This document shows, in pieces, positions 38,679-55,125 of a stretch of 64,000 bases of DNA. The notes beneath the pieces were generated by a model. It made no database searches. It was given only the letters and a program-made list of their open reading frames with translations, and was not told where the DNA came from. The DNA lies in NCBI RefSeq assembly GCF_008001015.1, contig NZ_CP042862.1, positions 1,860,001-1,924,000 on the forward strand, written 5' to 3'. Positions within the stretch are counted from its first letter, which is position 1. Each line of letters starts with the position of its first letter. The position numbers were made by a program, and so were the translations under genes. The DNA comes from Serinicoccus profundi. GTDB taxonomy: Bacteria > Actinomycetota > Actinomycetes > Actinomycetales > Dermatophilaceae.

Positions 38679-38795
38679 CCGGCGGTGTCCTACTCTCCCA
38701 CACCGTTCCCAGTGCAGTACCATCGGCGCTGTCAGGCTTAGCTTCCGGGTTCGGAATGTGACCGGGCGTTTCCCTGACGCTATGACCGCCGTAAC
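38679..38795 (-). rRNA. rrf: 5S ribosomal RNA
   Basis: About 117 nt. Read on the minus strand it starts GTTACGGCGGTCATAGCG and ends GGACACCGCCGGAC; the two ends pair (CGGCGGT with ACCGCCG). The conserved loop CCCGGAAGCTAAGCC is present. Last gene of the 16S-23S-5S operon. Confidence 0.95.
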
Positions 38796-38850
38796 ATGTT
38801 CGACCTTGTCCAACCGTTGTTGCTGGGTTGGTTGTGGGTCGGGAACCGTG

Positions 38851-38866
38851 CAGTGGACGCGAGCAT
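38851..38866 (-). other. 23S processing stem, 3' arm
   Basis: In the RNA this arm reads ATGCTCGCGTCCACTG and is the exact complement of CAGTGGACGCGAGCAT at 42060-42075 in the 16S-23S spacer. The 16-bp pairing closes the 23S precursor and should be an RNase III target. The remaining spacer bases 38796-38902 show no gene. Confidence 0.8.
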
Positions 38867-38902
38867 GATGTCTGTAAGAGCTTTGAGACTTTGTTGGTTT
38901 TG

Positions 38903-44048
<5,146 letters not shown>

Positions 44049-44159
44049 AAAACAAAACCATTACCGAACAGATAACGATCCCAACAAAAACCACAACCAG
44101 CACCCGGGGGGCGGGCACCAGCCATGGCAAACAAAACATGGCATCAAAAAACAAACACG

Positions 44160-44177
44160 CTGTTGAGTTCTCAAGAA
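44160..44177 (-). promoter_or_regulatory. rrn leader antitermination/processing motif
   Basis: RNA strand CTTGAGAACTCAACAG, the conserved element found ahead of 16S genes in actinobacteria and repeated in the spacer near 42075. It is probably part of the nut-like signal used by NusB (encoded in this window) and of the 16S precursor stem. Confidence 0.7.
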
Positions 44178-44238
44178 TCGGACACACACCATGATCCGTA
44201 CGCTTTCGCGCCGTGATGTCCGGGGCTTTCTTCCTTCA

Positions 44239-44268
44239 AGGTTACGCACCCCGACTTCTGGGAGTCAA
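44239..44268 (-). promoter_or_regulatory. rRNA promoter, proximal
   Basis: -35 TTGACT (44268-44263), spacer of 18 bp, -10 TAACCT (44244-44239) on the minus strand. Gives a precursor leader of about 185 nt before 16S. Confidence 0.75.
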
Positions 44269-44369
44269 ATCCGCCTCCGGGCGATGCTCGGGGCCGAGAT
44301 GCGTACTGCCAGACCCGGGACCGGCCACCTCTCGGTGTCCGTGCCTCCCTGTCGGTGCGGCGAGATGAA

Positions 44370-44399
44370 ACTTTAGGTGACAGTCGGGGGGATCGACAA
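44370..44399 (-). promoter_or_regulatory. rRNA promoter, distal
   Basis: -35 TTGTCG (44399-44394), spacer of 18 bp, -10 TAAAGT (44375-44370). It lies about 10 bp after the tyrS stop. Two promoters in tandem are usual for actinobacterial rrn operons. The rest of 44050-44408 holds only the leader. Confidence 0.7.
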
Positions 44400-44408
44400 A
44401 TCCGCTGG

Positions 44409-45671
44409 TCAGAGGCCCTTGCGCGCCGCGGCCAGGCTCTTGCGGCCGCGCTTGAGGAGGGCCACCTGTCCGTGCAGGAAGTCCTCGTCACCCAGGACGG
44501 CCTCGACATCGTCGACCTTGATGTTGTTGAGGCTCACTCCCCCGTCGCCGATGAGACGCCGCGCCGAGCCGCGGCTCTCGGCCAGCCCGGTGGCGACAAG
44601 GGCCTCCACGAGGGTCGTCCCGGTGCCGACCTGGCCGCCGGGTAGCTCTGCCGTGGCGTCGCGCAGCGTGCCGGCCTCGAGCGCGCCCGGGTCAGCCTTG
44701 CCGAAGAGCACCTGGCTGGCCGCCTCCACCTGGGCGGTGGCCTCGGCGCCGTGGACAAGGGTCGTCACGTCCGCGGCCAGGGCCTTCTGCGCCTCTCTCA
44801 GGTGCGGGCGGTCCCGCGCGGACTCCTCCAGCGCGGCGATGTCCGCCGCACTCCGGTCGGTGAACACCCGTAGCAGCTTGCCCGTCTCGGAGTCCGCGAC
44901 ATTGATCCAGTACTGGTAGAAGGCGTAGGGGCTGGTCATCTCCGGCGAGAGCCAGACCGCGTTGCCCTCCGACTTGCCGTACTTCATGCCGTTCTCGTCG
45001 GTGATGAGCGGGGTCGTGAGGACCTGGACCGAGGCCCCCTCGACCCGGTGGATCAGGTCGACCCCGGCGGTGAGGTTGCCCCACTGGTCCTGGCCCCCCG
45101 TCTGGAGGGTGCAGCCGTACTCCCTGAACAGGTGCAGGTAGTCCAGCCCCTGGAGCAGCTGGTAGCTGAACTCGGTGTAGGAGATGCCCTCCTGACTCTC
45201 CAGCCTCGCCGCGATGGCGTCCTTGCGGATCATCTGGTTGACCCGGAAGTGCTGCCCGACGTCGCGCAGGAAGTCCAGAGCGCTCATCGGCGCGGTCCAG
45301 TCCAGGTTGTTGACCATGATGGCGGCGTTGTCGCCGTCGAAGTCGAGGAAGGGCTGCACCAGCTCCTGGATCTTGGCGACGTTGGACGCGGCCTCGTCCT
45401 TGGTCTTGAGCACCCGTTCCGCGGTGGCCTTGGGATCGCCGATGAGACCCGTGGATCCGCCGACCAGACAGATGACCCGGTGCCCGGCGCGTTGCAGGTG
45501 GCGCAGCACGATGAGCTGGACCAGATTGCCGAAGTGCAGCGACGGCGCTGTCGGGTCGAAGCCGCAGTAGACGGTGAGGGGCCCGTCGTCGAGTGCGTCG
45601 CGCAGCGCGGCCTCGTCGGTGGACTGCGCCACCAGGCCTCGCCACTGCAGCTCGTCGAGGATGTTGCTCAC
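44409..45671 (-). CDS. tyrS: Tyrosine-tRNA ligase
   Basis: 420 aa, TyrRS class with C-terminal S4 domain. HIGH-type motif PTAPSLHFGN, tyrosine pocket YTEFSYQLLQGLDYLHLFRE, TGGQDQWGN and KMSKS-type loop MKYGKSEGNAVWL. The S4 domain begins near residue 355 (LVEALVATGLAESRGSARRL). Conserved position mpg-tyrS before the TPR operon; here the rRNA operon sits between them. No T-box in the 46-bp gap upstream. Confidence 0.97.
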   Translation of the reverse strand: MSNILDELQWRGLVAQSTDEAALRDALDDGPLTVYCGFDPTAPSLHFGNLVQLIVLRHLQRAGHRVICLVGGSTGLIGDPKATAERVLKTKDEAASNVAKIQELVQPFLDFDGDNAAIMVNNLDWTAPMSALDFLRDVGQHFRVNQMIRKDAIAARLESQEGISYTEFSYQLLQGLDYLHLFREYGCTLQTGGQDQWGNLTAGVDLIHRVEGASVQVLTTPLITDENGMKYGKSEGNAVWLSPEMTSPYAFYQYWINVADSETGKLLRVFTDRSAADIAALEESARDRPHLREAQKALAADVTTLVHGAEATAQVEAASQVLFGKADPGALEAGTLRDATAELPGGQVGTGTTLVEALVATGLAESRGSARRLIGDGGVSLNNIKVDDVEAVLGDEDFLHGQVALLKRGRKSLAAARKGL

Positions 45672-45717
45672 CGTACGGCTCCTTCGTCTCGGTCGTGGTC
45701 GACGGCGGCCGACCTCA

Positions 45718-47779
<2,062 letters not shown>

Positions 47780-48283
47780 TCAGGCGCCGTCGCGCGACTC
47801 GGGCTCGGCCGCCAGCGAGAGCAGGCGCTGGGCCGTGTCCGGGCCACCGGCGGGATCGGTGGTGATGACGAGGATGGTGTCGTCGCCGGCGATCGTGCCG
47901 AGGATGTCCTCGGCGTCGCTGCGGTCGATCGCCGACGCGAGGAACTGCGCCGCCCCGGGCGGCGTGCGCAGCACCACCTGGTTGCCGACGGATCGCGCGC
48001 TCACGAGCAGCTCCTGGCACAGACGCGCCAGCCGGTGGCTCACCTCGACCTGGTCCTGCGCCGGGCGCGGGGTGTGGTCGCCGCCCTCGCCGGGCACGGC
48101 ATACACCAGCTGTCGTCCGCGACGCACCTTGACGGCGTCCAGCTCGACGAGGTCACGCGACAGCGTCGCCTGGGTGACCGAGATGCCGTCCTCGGAGAGC
48201 AGGTCCAGCAGCTGCCCCTGGGACCCCACGGCGTGCCGCTCCAGCAGGTCGGTGATGCGCTGGTGGCGTGCAGCGCGGGTCAT
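47780..48283 (-). CDS. argR: Arginine repressor
   Basis: 167 aa. N-terminal winged helix [20 protein letters not shown] and [20 protein letters not shown]-terminal arginine-binding hexamer domain with [15 protein letters not shown] and [13 protein letters not shown] chose ATG 48283 ([10 protein letters not shown]) over GTG 48298 because it fits the family and leaves the operator region outside the gene. It is preceded by two ARG-type boxes, so autoregulation with argH is expected. Confidence 0.93.
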   Translation of the reverse strand: MTRAARHQRITDLLERHAVGSQGQLLDLLSEDGISVTQATLSRDLVELDAVKVRRGRQLVYAVPGEGGDHTPRPAQDQVEVSHRLARLCQELLVSARSVGNQVVLRTPPGAAQFLASAIDRSDAEDILGTIAGDDTILVITTDPAGGPDTAQRLLSLAAEPESRDGA

Positions 48284-48298
48284 GGGGATCGACGTCAC

Positions 48299-48336
48299 GA
48301 TGCACGAGTATACCGGTGGCTGCATGAGTATGCAGT
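48299..48336 (-). promoter_or_regulatory. Two ARG-box-like operators before argR
   Basis: 48321-48334 reads TGCATGAGTATGCA, a perfect 5-bp inverted repeat around 4 bp. A weaker copy, TGCACGAGTATA, lies at 48301-48312. Their centres are about 21 bp apart, two helical turns, the spacing favoured by ArgR hexamers. Confidence 0.7.
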
Positions 48337-48351
48337 GGCCCGGGTGACGGC

Positions 48352-49281
48352 TCAGTCGGCCCGGAGATGCTGCAGCAGGCGCACGGCAGCGTCACCGCGC
48401 GAGCGCTGGAAGGCCCGCAGCGTGGGCAGCCCGGGCGCGGGAGGGCGTCGTGCGGCATCGAGCAGGAAGCCACCCAGCCCGACCACCACACCGGCGATGT
48501 CCTCACGGCTGGCGCCCAGTGCCTCGATCGCCGGCAGATGCGGGCGCAGGTCGACCTCCCCCACCGCCCAGACGTCGACGAGCAGCGAACTCGCGTCGAA
48601 CCAGGCGGCCCCGCGACTCGCCCACGGCCAGTCCACGACCCGGACCCTCCCCCGCGGCTCGACCAGGAGGTTGTCGGCGCGGACGTCAGTGTGGGTGATC
48701 GCGTCCCCCGACAGCCGGCGCACCGTGCGGACGCTGATGTCGTGCAGCTCCTCCAGGCGCTCCACGGCCCACGGGTCGAGGTCGACGGGAGGGTCCTCGC
48801 CCAGCCGGGCCCAACAGCCGAACTCACCGGTGAGCTCCTCGGCCAGGTCGGGCCAGGAGGAAGGTGCTCGATGGGCCGCGATCTCGGTCAACGCCTCCAG
48901 GGTCGCCGCCAGCTCGGCGTCGGTCCACGGCTGGTGCGGGTGCCGCCCCGAGACCTCCTCGGTCATGATCGCGACCCAGTCACCGTCGTCAAAGGAGGCG
49001 AGCAGCGCGGGTGCGACGTCGAGGTCGTCCTCGGCCAGGCTGCGCAGGACGCCGACCTCGCGGCGATGCAGGCCCGGGGTGTCCGGGTTGTGCGCGGTGC
49101 TCACCGCCTTGACGAAGGCGCGGCGCCCCTCCGCCGTGCCCACCCGGTCGGCCGTGCCCGGTGAGAAGCCGCCGGCCTGCGAGACCGCCTCCACCACGGG
49201 CGCACCCAGCGCGTCCTCGGCCCAGGCGTGCACCGACGGCGGAAGGTCCCACCACGAGGCCCGGGTGCCGAACTCGCTCAT
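48352..49281 (-). CDS. Aminoglycoside phosphotransferase (APH) family protein
   Basis: 309 aa. Kinase-like fold: catalytic loop [14 protein letters not shown] (H-x-D-x4-N), then [15 protein letters not shown] in place of the D-x-G/D-x-D metal loop. The N-terminal lobe has [11 protein letters not shown] and FVKAVSTAH with the ATP Lys. Small-molecule kinases of this family have varied substrates; antibiotic resistance cannot be concluded. ATG 49281 lies 2 nt after the SDR stop. Confidence 0.83.
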   Translation of the reverse strand: MSEFGTRASWWDLPPSVHAWAEDALGAPVVEAVSQAGGFSPGTADRVGTAEGRRAFVKAVSTAHNPDTPGLHRREVGVLRSLAEDDLDVAPALLASFDDGDWVAIMTEEVSGRHPHQPWTDAELAATLEALTEIAAHRAPSSWPDLAEELTGEFGCWARLGEDPPVDLDPWAVERLEELHDISVRTVRRLSGDAITHTDVRADNLLVEPRGRVRVVDWPWASRGAAWFDASSLLVDVWAVGEVDLRPHLPAIEALGASREDIAGVVVGLGGFLLDAARRPPAPGLPTLRAFQRSRGDAAVRLLQHLRAD

Positions 49282-49283
49282 GC

Positions 49284-50048
49284 TCAGCCGGCGACCGGGT
49301 CGTCCTCGCCCCACGGGCGCAGCCGCAGCATCCGCGCGTCGTCCGGGAGGCCGGCGCGGGAGTGTGCCCGCAGGGTGTCCAGGTCGTCGGCCCCAGCCCG
49401 CACCATGCGGCCGGAGAAGCCGTCGAGCTCGCCGGCGGCGAAGGCCAGGAGCAGATCGGTGACGTCCTGCGGGGCGGTCCACTCGGTGCGCCCGTCGTGC
49501 ATGCGCATCGAGTGGGTCATGTCCGTCTCGACGACGCCCGGGGCGAGGTCGAAGGCCAGCACGCCGTGCTCGGCACCGGCGAGGGCGACCCCGCCGGTGA
49601 TCCGGGCCAGCGCCGACTTGGAGCCGCAGTATGCCGTGAGGTCACCGCGCTCCTTCGTGCCGGCGCCGGAGTTGATGTTGACGACGCGCCCGCCGCCGGC
49701 GGTGATCATGTGCGGGACGACGGCGCGGGTCAGCAGGAAAGGGCCTCGCACGTTGGTGACCATGACCTGCCACCACTCGTCGACGTCGGCCTCCCAGAGC
49801 GGCACCTCGGTCTCGATGAGCCCTGCGTTGTTGACGAGCAGGTCGATCCGCCCGTGCCGGTCGATCACCTGACCCACCGTCGTGGCGACCGCGTCGGCAT
49901 CGGTGACGTCGCACGGCATACCCTCCGCGCCGTCGGCGACCGCACCGGAACGGGACAGCCCGACGACGGTCCACCCAGCACCGAGCAGCGCCCGGACGGC
50001 GAGGTCGCCGATGCCGCGCGAGGCACCGGTGACCAGGGCCACGCTCAC
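49284..50048 (-). CDS. SDR family oxidoreductase
   Basis: 254 aa classical short-chain dehydrogenase. Cofactor motif ALVTGASRGIGDLA, LLVNNAGLIETE, catalytic Ser in VVNINSGAG and the YCGSK pair. The C-terminus carries an unusual WGEDDP tail. The GTG at 50048 overlaps the pheT stop as GTGA. Substrate unknown; its place after pheST does not point to a pathway. Confidence 0.88.
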   Translation of the reverse strand: MSVALVTGASRGIGDLAVRALLGAGWTVVGLSRSGAVADGAEGMPCDVTDADAVATTVGQVIDRHGRIDLLVNNAGLIETEVPLWEADVDEWWQVMVTNVRGPFLLTRAVVPHMITAGGGRVVNINSGAGTKERGDLTAYCGSKSALARITGGVALAGAEHGVLAFDLAPGVVETDMTHSMRMHDGRTEWTAPQDVTDLLLAFAAGELDGFSGRMVRAGADDLDTLRAHSRAGLPDDARMLRLRPWGEDDPVAG

Positions 50049-52583
50049 CGCTGCACCGCCCCGTGGTCGGCGGCCGCCCGGCTCACCGCGGCGTCGCGGG
50101 CGGCGTTGACCTCACCGGTGGTGAGGGTCCGGTCGGGTGCCCGAAAGTGCATCCGGAAGGCCAGTGAGTGGCGGTCCTGCGCCACTTGGTCACCGGCGTA
50201 GACGTCGAAGAGCTCCAGGCTCTCCAGCAGGTCACCCGCCCCGGCGCGCAGGGACTCCTCGACCGCGCTGAACCGCACCCCGCGCGGGACCTCGAGCGCG
50301 ACGTCGGAGGTGGCCAACGGGTGCGTGGACAGTGGGCTGACCTGGGTGCGGTGGTCGCTCGCGGCGACGAGCACGTCGAGGTCGAGCTCCGCCGCACTGG
50401 TCCGCGGGGGCAGACCCAGGCGCTGCACGACCTGGGGGTGCAGCTCACCGGCCCAGCCCACGCGGGAGCCGTCGGAGAGCGTCAGGTCGACGCACCGGCC
50501 GGGGTGGAAGGGAGCGCGCTCGCTCTGCTGGCGAAGCACCTCGACCCCGAGCGCGTCGGCGACGGCATGCGCCCACCCGACGACGTCGACGACGTCGACC
50601 GGGCGACCGCGACCCCACCAACCGGCCCGGTCGGCCTGACCGGCAGCCATGATCGCGACGTGCCAGGGCTGCGCCGGGACGGCGGCACGGATCTCGGCCA
50701 GCACGTCGTCGGAGGGTCGCTCGCCGACACCCGGGACCGGGGCCATCGGCTCGCCCTCGGGCAGGGTGACGCTGTCGATCTCGAAGAGCGCGACGTCGCG
50801 GCTGCCACGGGAGACGTTGCGGCGCAGCGCGTCCGGGAGGGTCTGCAGCAGCGCGGTGCGCATGAGCGGCGCCTCGTCGGACAGCGGGTTGGCCAGGGAG
50901 AGGGCACGGCGGTGGGGGTCGTCCTCGGCCAGCCCCAGCTCCTCGAAGCGGTGCGCCCCGACGAAGGGGTAGGTGAGGACCTCCTGCAGCCCCTGACCGG
51001 CGAGGGCCGTCGCGACCGCCCGGCGGGCCCGCTGCCCGTGGGTCAGACCGCGGCCACCGGCGGCGCGCGGCACCACGGACGGGATCTTGTCGTAGCCGTC
51101 GATCCGCGCGACCTCCTCGACGAGGGTGGGCGCGTCGGTGAGGTCGGGTCGCCAGCTCGGCGGGAGCACGGACACCCGGCGCGGGTCGGTCGTGCCGGAC
51201 ACCTCGCAGCCGATGAGCTGCAGGATCTCGCGGACCCGGCCGAGGTCGTAGTTGACGCCGACGTAGCGGCTGGACATCGTCAGGTCGAAGTCGATCGAGG
51301 GCCGTCCGGGTCGCTCGTCGACGTCGGTGATCGCCGCGTCGGCGGTGCCGCCACCGTGCTCGACGAGCAGGTCCACCGCGAGCTGGGCCGCCGCCGCCGT
51401 GACGTCCGGGTCGACGCCGCGCTCGAAGCGCTTGGCCGCCTCGCTCGACAGCTTGTGCCGACGGGAGGTTCGCCCGACGGTGCGGGCGTCGAAGTGCGCC
51501 GACTCGATGAGCACGTCGGTGGTGACCCCGGGGGGTCACCTCACCGTCCTCACCGCCCATGACACCGGCCAGCGCCAGGACGCGGGAGCCGTCGTCGGTG
51601 ATGAGCAGGTCCTCGGGGTCCAGGGGCCGGTCGACGTCGTCGAGGGTGGTGAGCCGCTCCCCCGGGCGCGCGCGGCGGACCACGACGGGGCCGTTGAGGG
51701 TGGCCAGGTCGAAGGCGTGCAGCGGCTGACCGAGCGCCAGCATGACGTAGTTGGTGACGTCCACGGCCAGCCCGATCGGGCGCATCCCGGCCTCGGTGAG
51801 CCGCCGCGCCATCCACTCCGGGGTGGTCCGGGTGAGGTCGATACCGCGCACGACCCGCGCGAGGTAGCGGTCGCAGCCCGGCACCCCCTCGAGCGGCGAA
51901 TCGTCGGCGAGGCGGACGGCATACCCCTGTTCCTCACCCTGGTCCACGGGCAACGACGCCGGGTCGGTGTAGGCCGCGCCGGTGGCGTGGGAGTACTCCC
52001 GCGCGATGCCGCGGATCGAGAAGCAGTAGCCACGGTCGGGGGTGACGTTGACCTCGACCGTCTCGCGGTCCAGGCCGAGCACCCCGATGAGGTCGTCACC
52101 CGGGGAGAGCCCGGCGACGACCGGCTCCGGCAGCAGGCGTGGGAGCACGAGGATCCCGTCGTGGTCCTCCCCGATCCCGAGCTCGCGGACCGAGCAGATC
52201 ATCCCGGCCGAGACGTGGCCGTAGGTCTTGCGGGCGCTGATCGTCAGGGGTCCCTGCGGGGTCGGCAGCGTGCCGCCGGGCAGGATCACCGCGACGAGGT
52301 CGCCGACGCCGAAGTTGTGCGCCCCGCAGACGATGCCCTGCGGCTCGCCGGTGCCGTTGGAGTCGCCCACGTCGACCTGGCACCAGTTGATCGTCTTGCC
52401 GTTCTTCTGCTCCTCGGGCGTCATCTCCAGGACGCGCCCGACGACGAGCGGGCCGCCGACGCCGCTGGAGTGCAGTCCCTCCTCCTCGAGCCCCACGGCC
52501 ACGAGGTCGGCGGCGATCTGCTCGCCGGTGACCCCTTCGGGCAGCGTGACGTAGTCGCCCAGCCAGTCGACCGGAACCCGCAT
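50045..52583 (-). CDS. pheT: Phenylalanine-tRNA ligase beta subunit (frameshift at 51530-51535)
   Basis: About 845 aa when repaired. N-terminal EMAP/tRNA-binding domain (VVGRVLEMTPEEQ), B3/B4 editing domain, B5, a class II-like core (EVLTYPFVGAHRFEELGLAE) and C-terminal ferredoxin-fold anticodon-binding domain (FDVYAGDQVAQDRHSLAFRM). One extra base in a run of six G (51530-51535) breaks the frame between GGEDGEVTP and GVTTDVLIESAHF; both halves are otherwise perfect. ATG 52583 overlaps pheS as ATGA. Essential, so a sequencing indel is the likely cause. Confidence 0.93.
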
Positions 52584-53728
52584 CAGATCTCCATCCCGAA
52601 CTGCGCGTTGAAGCGCACGTCTCCCTCGATCATCTCCCGCATGTCGGCGATCCCGTGCCGGAACATCGCGGTCCGTTCCACACCCATACCGAAGGCGAAG
52701 CCCTGGTAGCGCTCGGGGTCGACCCCGCAGGCGCGCAGCACGTTGTGGTTGACCATGCCGCAGCCGCCCCACTCGATCCAGCCGGTGCCGCCGCAGGTGC
52801 GGCAGGCCGGATTGTCACCGCGGCAGACGAAGCAACGGAAGTCCATCTCGGCGCTGGGCTCGGTGAACGGGAAGTAGGCCGGCCGGAGGCGGCTGACGAT
52901 GCCGGGGCCGAACATCGCCTCGGCCAGTCGGTCCAGGGTGCCCTTGAGGTGGGCCATCGTCAGGCCCTCGTCGATGGCCAGGCCCTCGAGCTGGTGGAAG
53001 ACGGGGGTATGCGTGGCGTCCAGCTCATCGGTCCGGAACGTCTTGCCCGGGACGGCGACGTAGAGCGGCACCCCGCGCTCGAGCAGCGACCGGGCCTGCA
53101 CCGGCGAGGTGTGGGTGCGCAGGACGAGACCTGCCTTGGCCGGGTCGACGAAGAAGGTGTCCTGCATCTGGCGTGCGGGGTGGTCCTTGTCGAAGTTGAG
53201 CGCGTCGAAGTTGAACCACTCCGCCTCGACCTGTGGCCCCTCGGCGATCTCCCACCCCATGCCGACCATGGCGTCGGCCATGCGCTCGGCCGTGACGGTG
53301 AGGACGTGCCGGCGCCCGAGCGGCCGGCGGCCGGGGGCGACGGTGAGGTCGATCGCCTCCTCGACGAGGATGCGCTCGTCGCGCTCGGCCTCCAGCGCCT
53401 CCTGGCGTCGGGCGAGGGCCTGGTTGACCCGGCCTCGGGCCTGGCCGACGAGCTTGCCTGCGGCGGCCTTCTCCGAGCCGGGCAGGGAGCCGATCGACCG
53501 GTTGGCCAGCGCGAGCGGCGAGCGGTCCCCGGCATGCGCGAGCCGCACGTCCTTGAGCTCGTCGAGGTCGGCGGCCTGGTCGATGGCGGTCAGCGCGGCG
53601 GCGACGTGGCCGTCCACGGACTCCTGGGTCAGCTCGCCGCCAGGGGTGGGGTTCGTCGGCCCGCCGGCCGACTGCCCCCCACCCGCCGGCTCGTCGGCAG
53701 CGCTGTCATGACTGTTGGGTTCGGACAC
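52583..53728 (-). CDS. pheS: Phenylalanine-tRNA ligase alpha subunit
   Basis: 381 aa. N-terminal coiled coil, then class II core: HTSPVQARSLLERG (motif 1 region), FRTDELDATHTPVFHQLEG (motif 2) and FAFGMGVERTAMFRHGI (motif 3). A Cys-rich insertion RCFVCRGDNPACRTCGGTGW, common in actinobacterial PheS, could bind zinc. The GTG at 53728 begins V-SEPNSHDSAADEPAGG; the frame stays open upstream into the 52-bp repeats, which are not coding. The leader must lie in the repeat-filled region. Confidence 0.95.
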   Translation of the reverse strand: MSEPNSHDSAADEPAGGGQSAGGPTNPTPGGELTQESVDGHVAAALTAIDQAADLDELKDVRLAHAGDRSPLALANRSIGSLPGSEKAAAGKLVGQARGRVNQALARRQEALEAERDERILVEEAIDLTVAPGRRPLGRRHVLTVTAERMADAMVGMGWEIAEGPQVEAEWFNFDALNFDKDHPARQMQDTFFVDPAKAGLVLRTHTSPVQARSLLERGVPLYVAVPGKTFRTDELDATHTPVFHQLEGLAIDEGLTMAHLKGTLDRLAEAMFGPGIVSRLRPAYFPFTEPSAEMDFRCFVCRGDNPACRTCGGTGWIEWGGCGMVNHNVLRACGVDPERYQGFAFGMGVERTAMFRHGIADMREMIEGDVRFNAQFGMEI

Positions 53729-53774
53729 CTGCGCAAGTCTAGGTGCGCCGTCGCGGCGCTCTCGACCGGGTTTC

Positions 53775-54024
53775 CCGGGGAGGATCGGTACACGCGCACC
53801 CGTCCTCACCGCATACCGGCCCCACCGCGGAGAGGATCCGTACACGCGCACCCGTCCTCACCGCAGACCGGCCCCACCGCGAAGAGGATCCGTACACACG
53901 CACCCGTCCTCACCGCAGACCGGCCCCACCGCGGAGAGGATCCGTGCACGCGCACCCGTCCTCACCGCAGACCGGCCCCACCGCGAAGAGGATCGGTACA
54001 CGCGCATCCAAGCTCACCGCCTAC
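53775..54024. repeat. 52-bp tandem repeat array, locus 2
   Basis: Units start at 53788, 53840, 53892, 53944 and 53996, all exactly 52 bp apart. Each reads roughly GTACACGCGCACCCGTCCTC then ACCGCAGACCGG, CCCCACCGCGGAGAGGATCC. The array opens with CCGGGGAGGATCGGTACAC (53775-53793), the reverse complement of the 19-nt core of loci 1 and 3 with one mismatch. It occupies most of the 356-bp divergent region between pheS and the next gene, where both promoters should be. There are no variable spacers. Confidence 0.88.
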
Positions 54025-54084
54025 TCCCCCCAGCCTGTGGATAGTCGCCGGGTCGCTGCGATGGTTCCTGCCACAGTGAGACCG

Positions 54085-55002
54085 ATGAACTTCGACCCGA
54101 CCCGCCCCTTCCTCTGGGCGACCGGACGGCGGCACGGCATCTCCGATCGACGCCTCCGGTCCTCGGAGTTCGTCCGGCTGGGCTACGGCGCCTACCTCTC
54201 GGCGGAGGTGGCCCTCGATGCCCTGACGCAGGCGCGCACTGCCGTCCTGGTCGGCGGTGCCCACGCCTTCGCCTCCCGCCATCAGGCCGCGCGGTTGTGG
54301 GGCGGCGTCGTCCCGGACACCGACCTGCTGCACTTCAGCGTGCCGGCGGGGCGATCGCGATCCGACCGCCGAGACGTCGCTGCCCACCAGTCCCGTCGGA
54401 CGCCCGTCGTCTTCCGGGGCGTGCCTCTCACCTCACCCACCGACACCTTCCTGGACCTGGTGGACGACCTGGGGTTGGTCGATCTGGTCGTCCTCGGCGA
54501 CTCTCTCGTCCGTCGCGGCCGCGCGACCCCGGAGGGCCTCGTGGCTGCCGCGGCCGCTGAACCGGTCAGCAACCGCCGGCTCGCCCAGCGGGCGGCGTCA
54601 CTGGTCCGCGCTGGGGTCGACTCGGCCATGGAGACGCGGGCTCGGCTGCTTCGGGTGCTCTCGGGCCTGCCCGAGCTGGAGACCGACATCCGGTTCTACG
54701 ACGCGCAGGGGCGGCTCACCCGGCGACTCGATGCCGGCGACCGCGCCACGAGGACGGCGGTGGAGTACGACGGGAGGCACCACATCCAGCGCGAGGACCA
54801 GTGGGTCGCTGACCTGGGCCGGCGCGAGGGGTTCGAGGATGACGGGTGGCGGCTGGTGACGCTCGTCTCCCCCGACATCTACCGGACTCCTGGGAAGACC
54901 GTCCACCGACTGAAGCGGATCTTCCGCGCACGCGGTATGCAGGTCGGTCGGCTCTCCGACGAGTGGCGGCGGCACTTCCCGGACCGTCCAGGGCTGCCGT
55001 GA
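54085..55002 (+). CDS. AbiEi-like / DUF559 endonuclease-fold protein
   Basis: 305 aa. The N-terminus (about 1-60, HGISDRRLRSSEFVRLGYGA) resembles the winged-helix domain of AbiEi-type antitoxins; the middle is the associated linker; the C-terminal 90 residues are a DUF559/Vsr-like nuclease fold with LDAGDRATRTAVEYDGRHH (D and E-x-D of PD-(D/E)xK type) and REGFEDDGWRLVTLV. Such stand-alone proteins are frequent and variable in actinobacteria; role unknown, defence is an inference. ATG 54085 (MNFDPTRPFLW) chosen over ATG 54061. Flanked on both sides by 52-bp repeats. Confidence 0.75.
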   Translation: MNFDPTRPFLWATGRRHGISDRRLRSSEFVRLGYGAYLSAEVALDALTQARTAVLVGGAHAFASRHQAARLWGGVVPDTDLLHFSVPAGRSRSDRRDVAAHQSRRTPVVFRGVPLTSPTDTFLDLVDDLGLVDLVVLGDSLVRRGRATPEGLVAAAAAEPVSNRRLAQRAASLVRAGVDSAMETRARLLRVLSGLPELETDIRFYDAQGRLTRRLDAGDRATRTAVEYDGRHHIQREDQWVADLGRREGFEDDGWRLVTLVSPDIYRTPGKTVHRLKRIFRARGMQVGRLSDEWRRHFPDRPGLP

Positions 55003-55019
55003 CCGCAAGCAGGGCGATG

Positions 55020-55125
55020 AGCATGGGGGCGCGTGCACCGATCCTCCCCGGCAGGGCGGCCTTCAGCGAAGAGCATGGGCGCGCGTGCACCGATCCTCCC
55101 CGGCAGGGCGGGCCTCAGCGACGAG
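55020..55125 (+). repeat. 52-bp repeat array, locus 3
   Basis: Two units. The exact 19-nt core GTGCACCGATCCTCCCCGG lies at 55033 and 55085, 52 bp apart. The second unit runs into the stop codon of the convergent methyltransferase gene. Same core and period as locus 1. Confidence 0.87.

Noticed and set aside
48352-49281. Aminoglycoside resistance gene
   Set aside because: Only the general APH fold is visible; the family covers many small-molecule kinases and the context gives no resistance link.
53788-54024. Possible CRISPR array (regular 52-bp period)
   Set aside because: Units are tandem and nearly identical over their full length, with no variable spacers and no cas genes.
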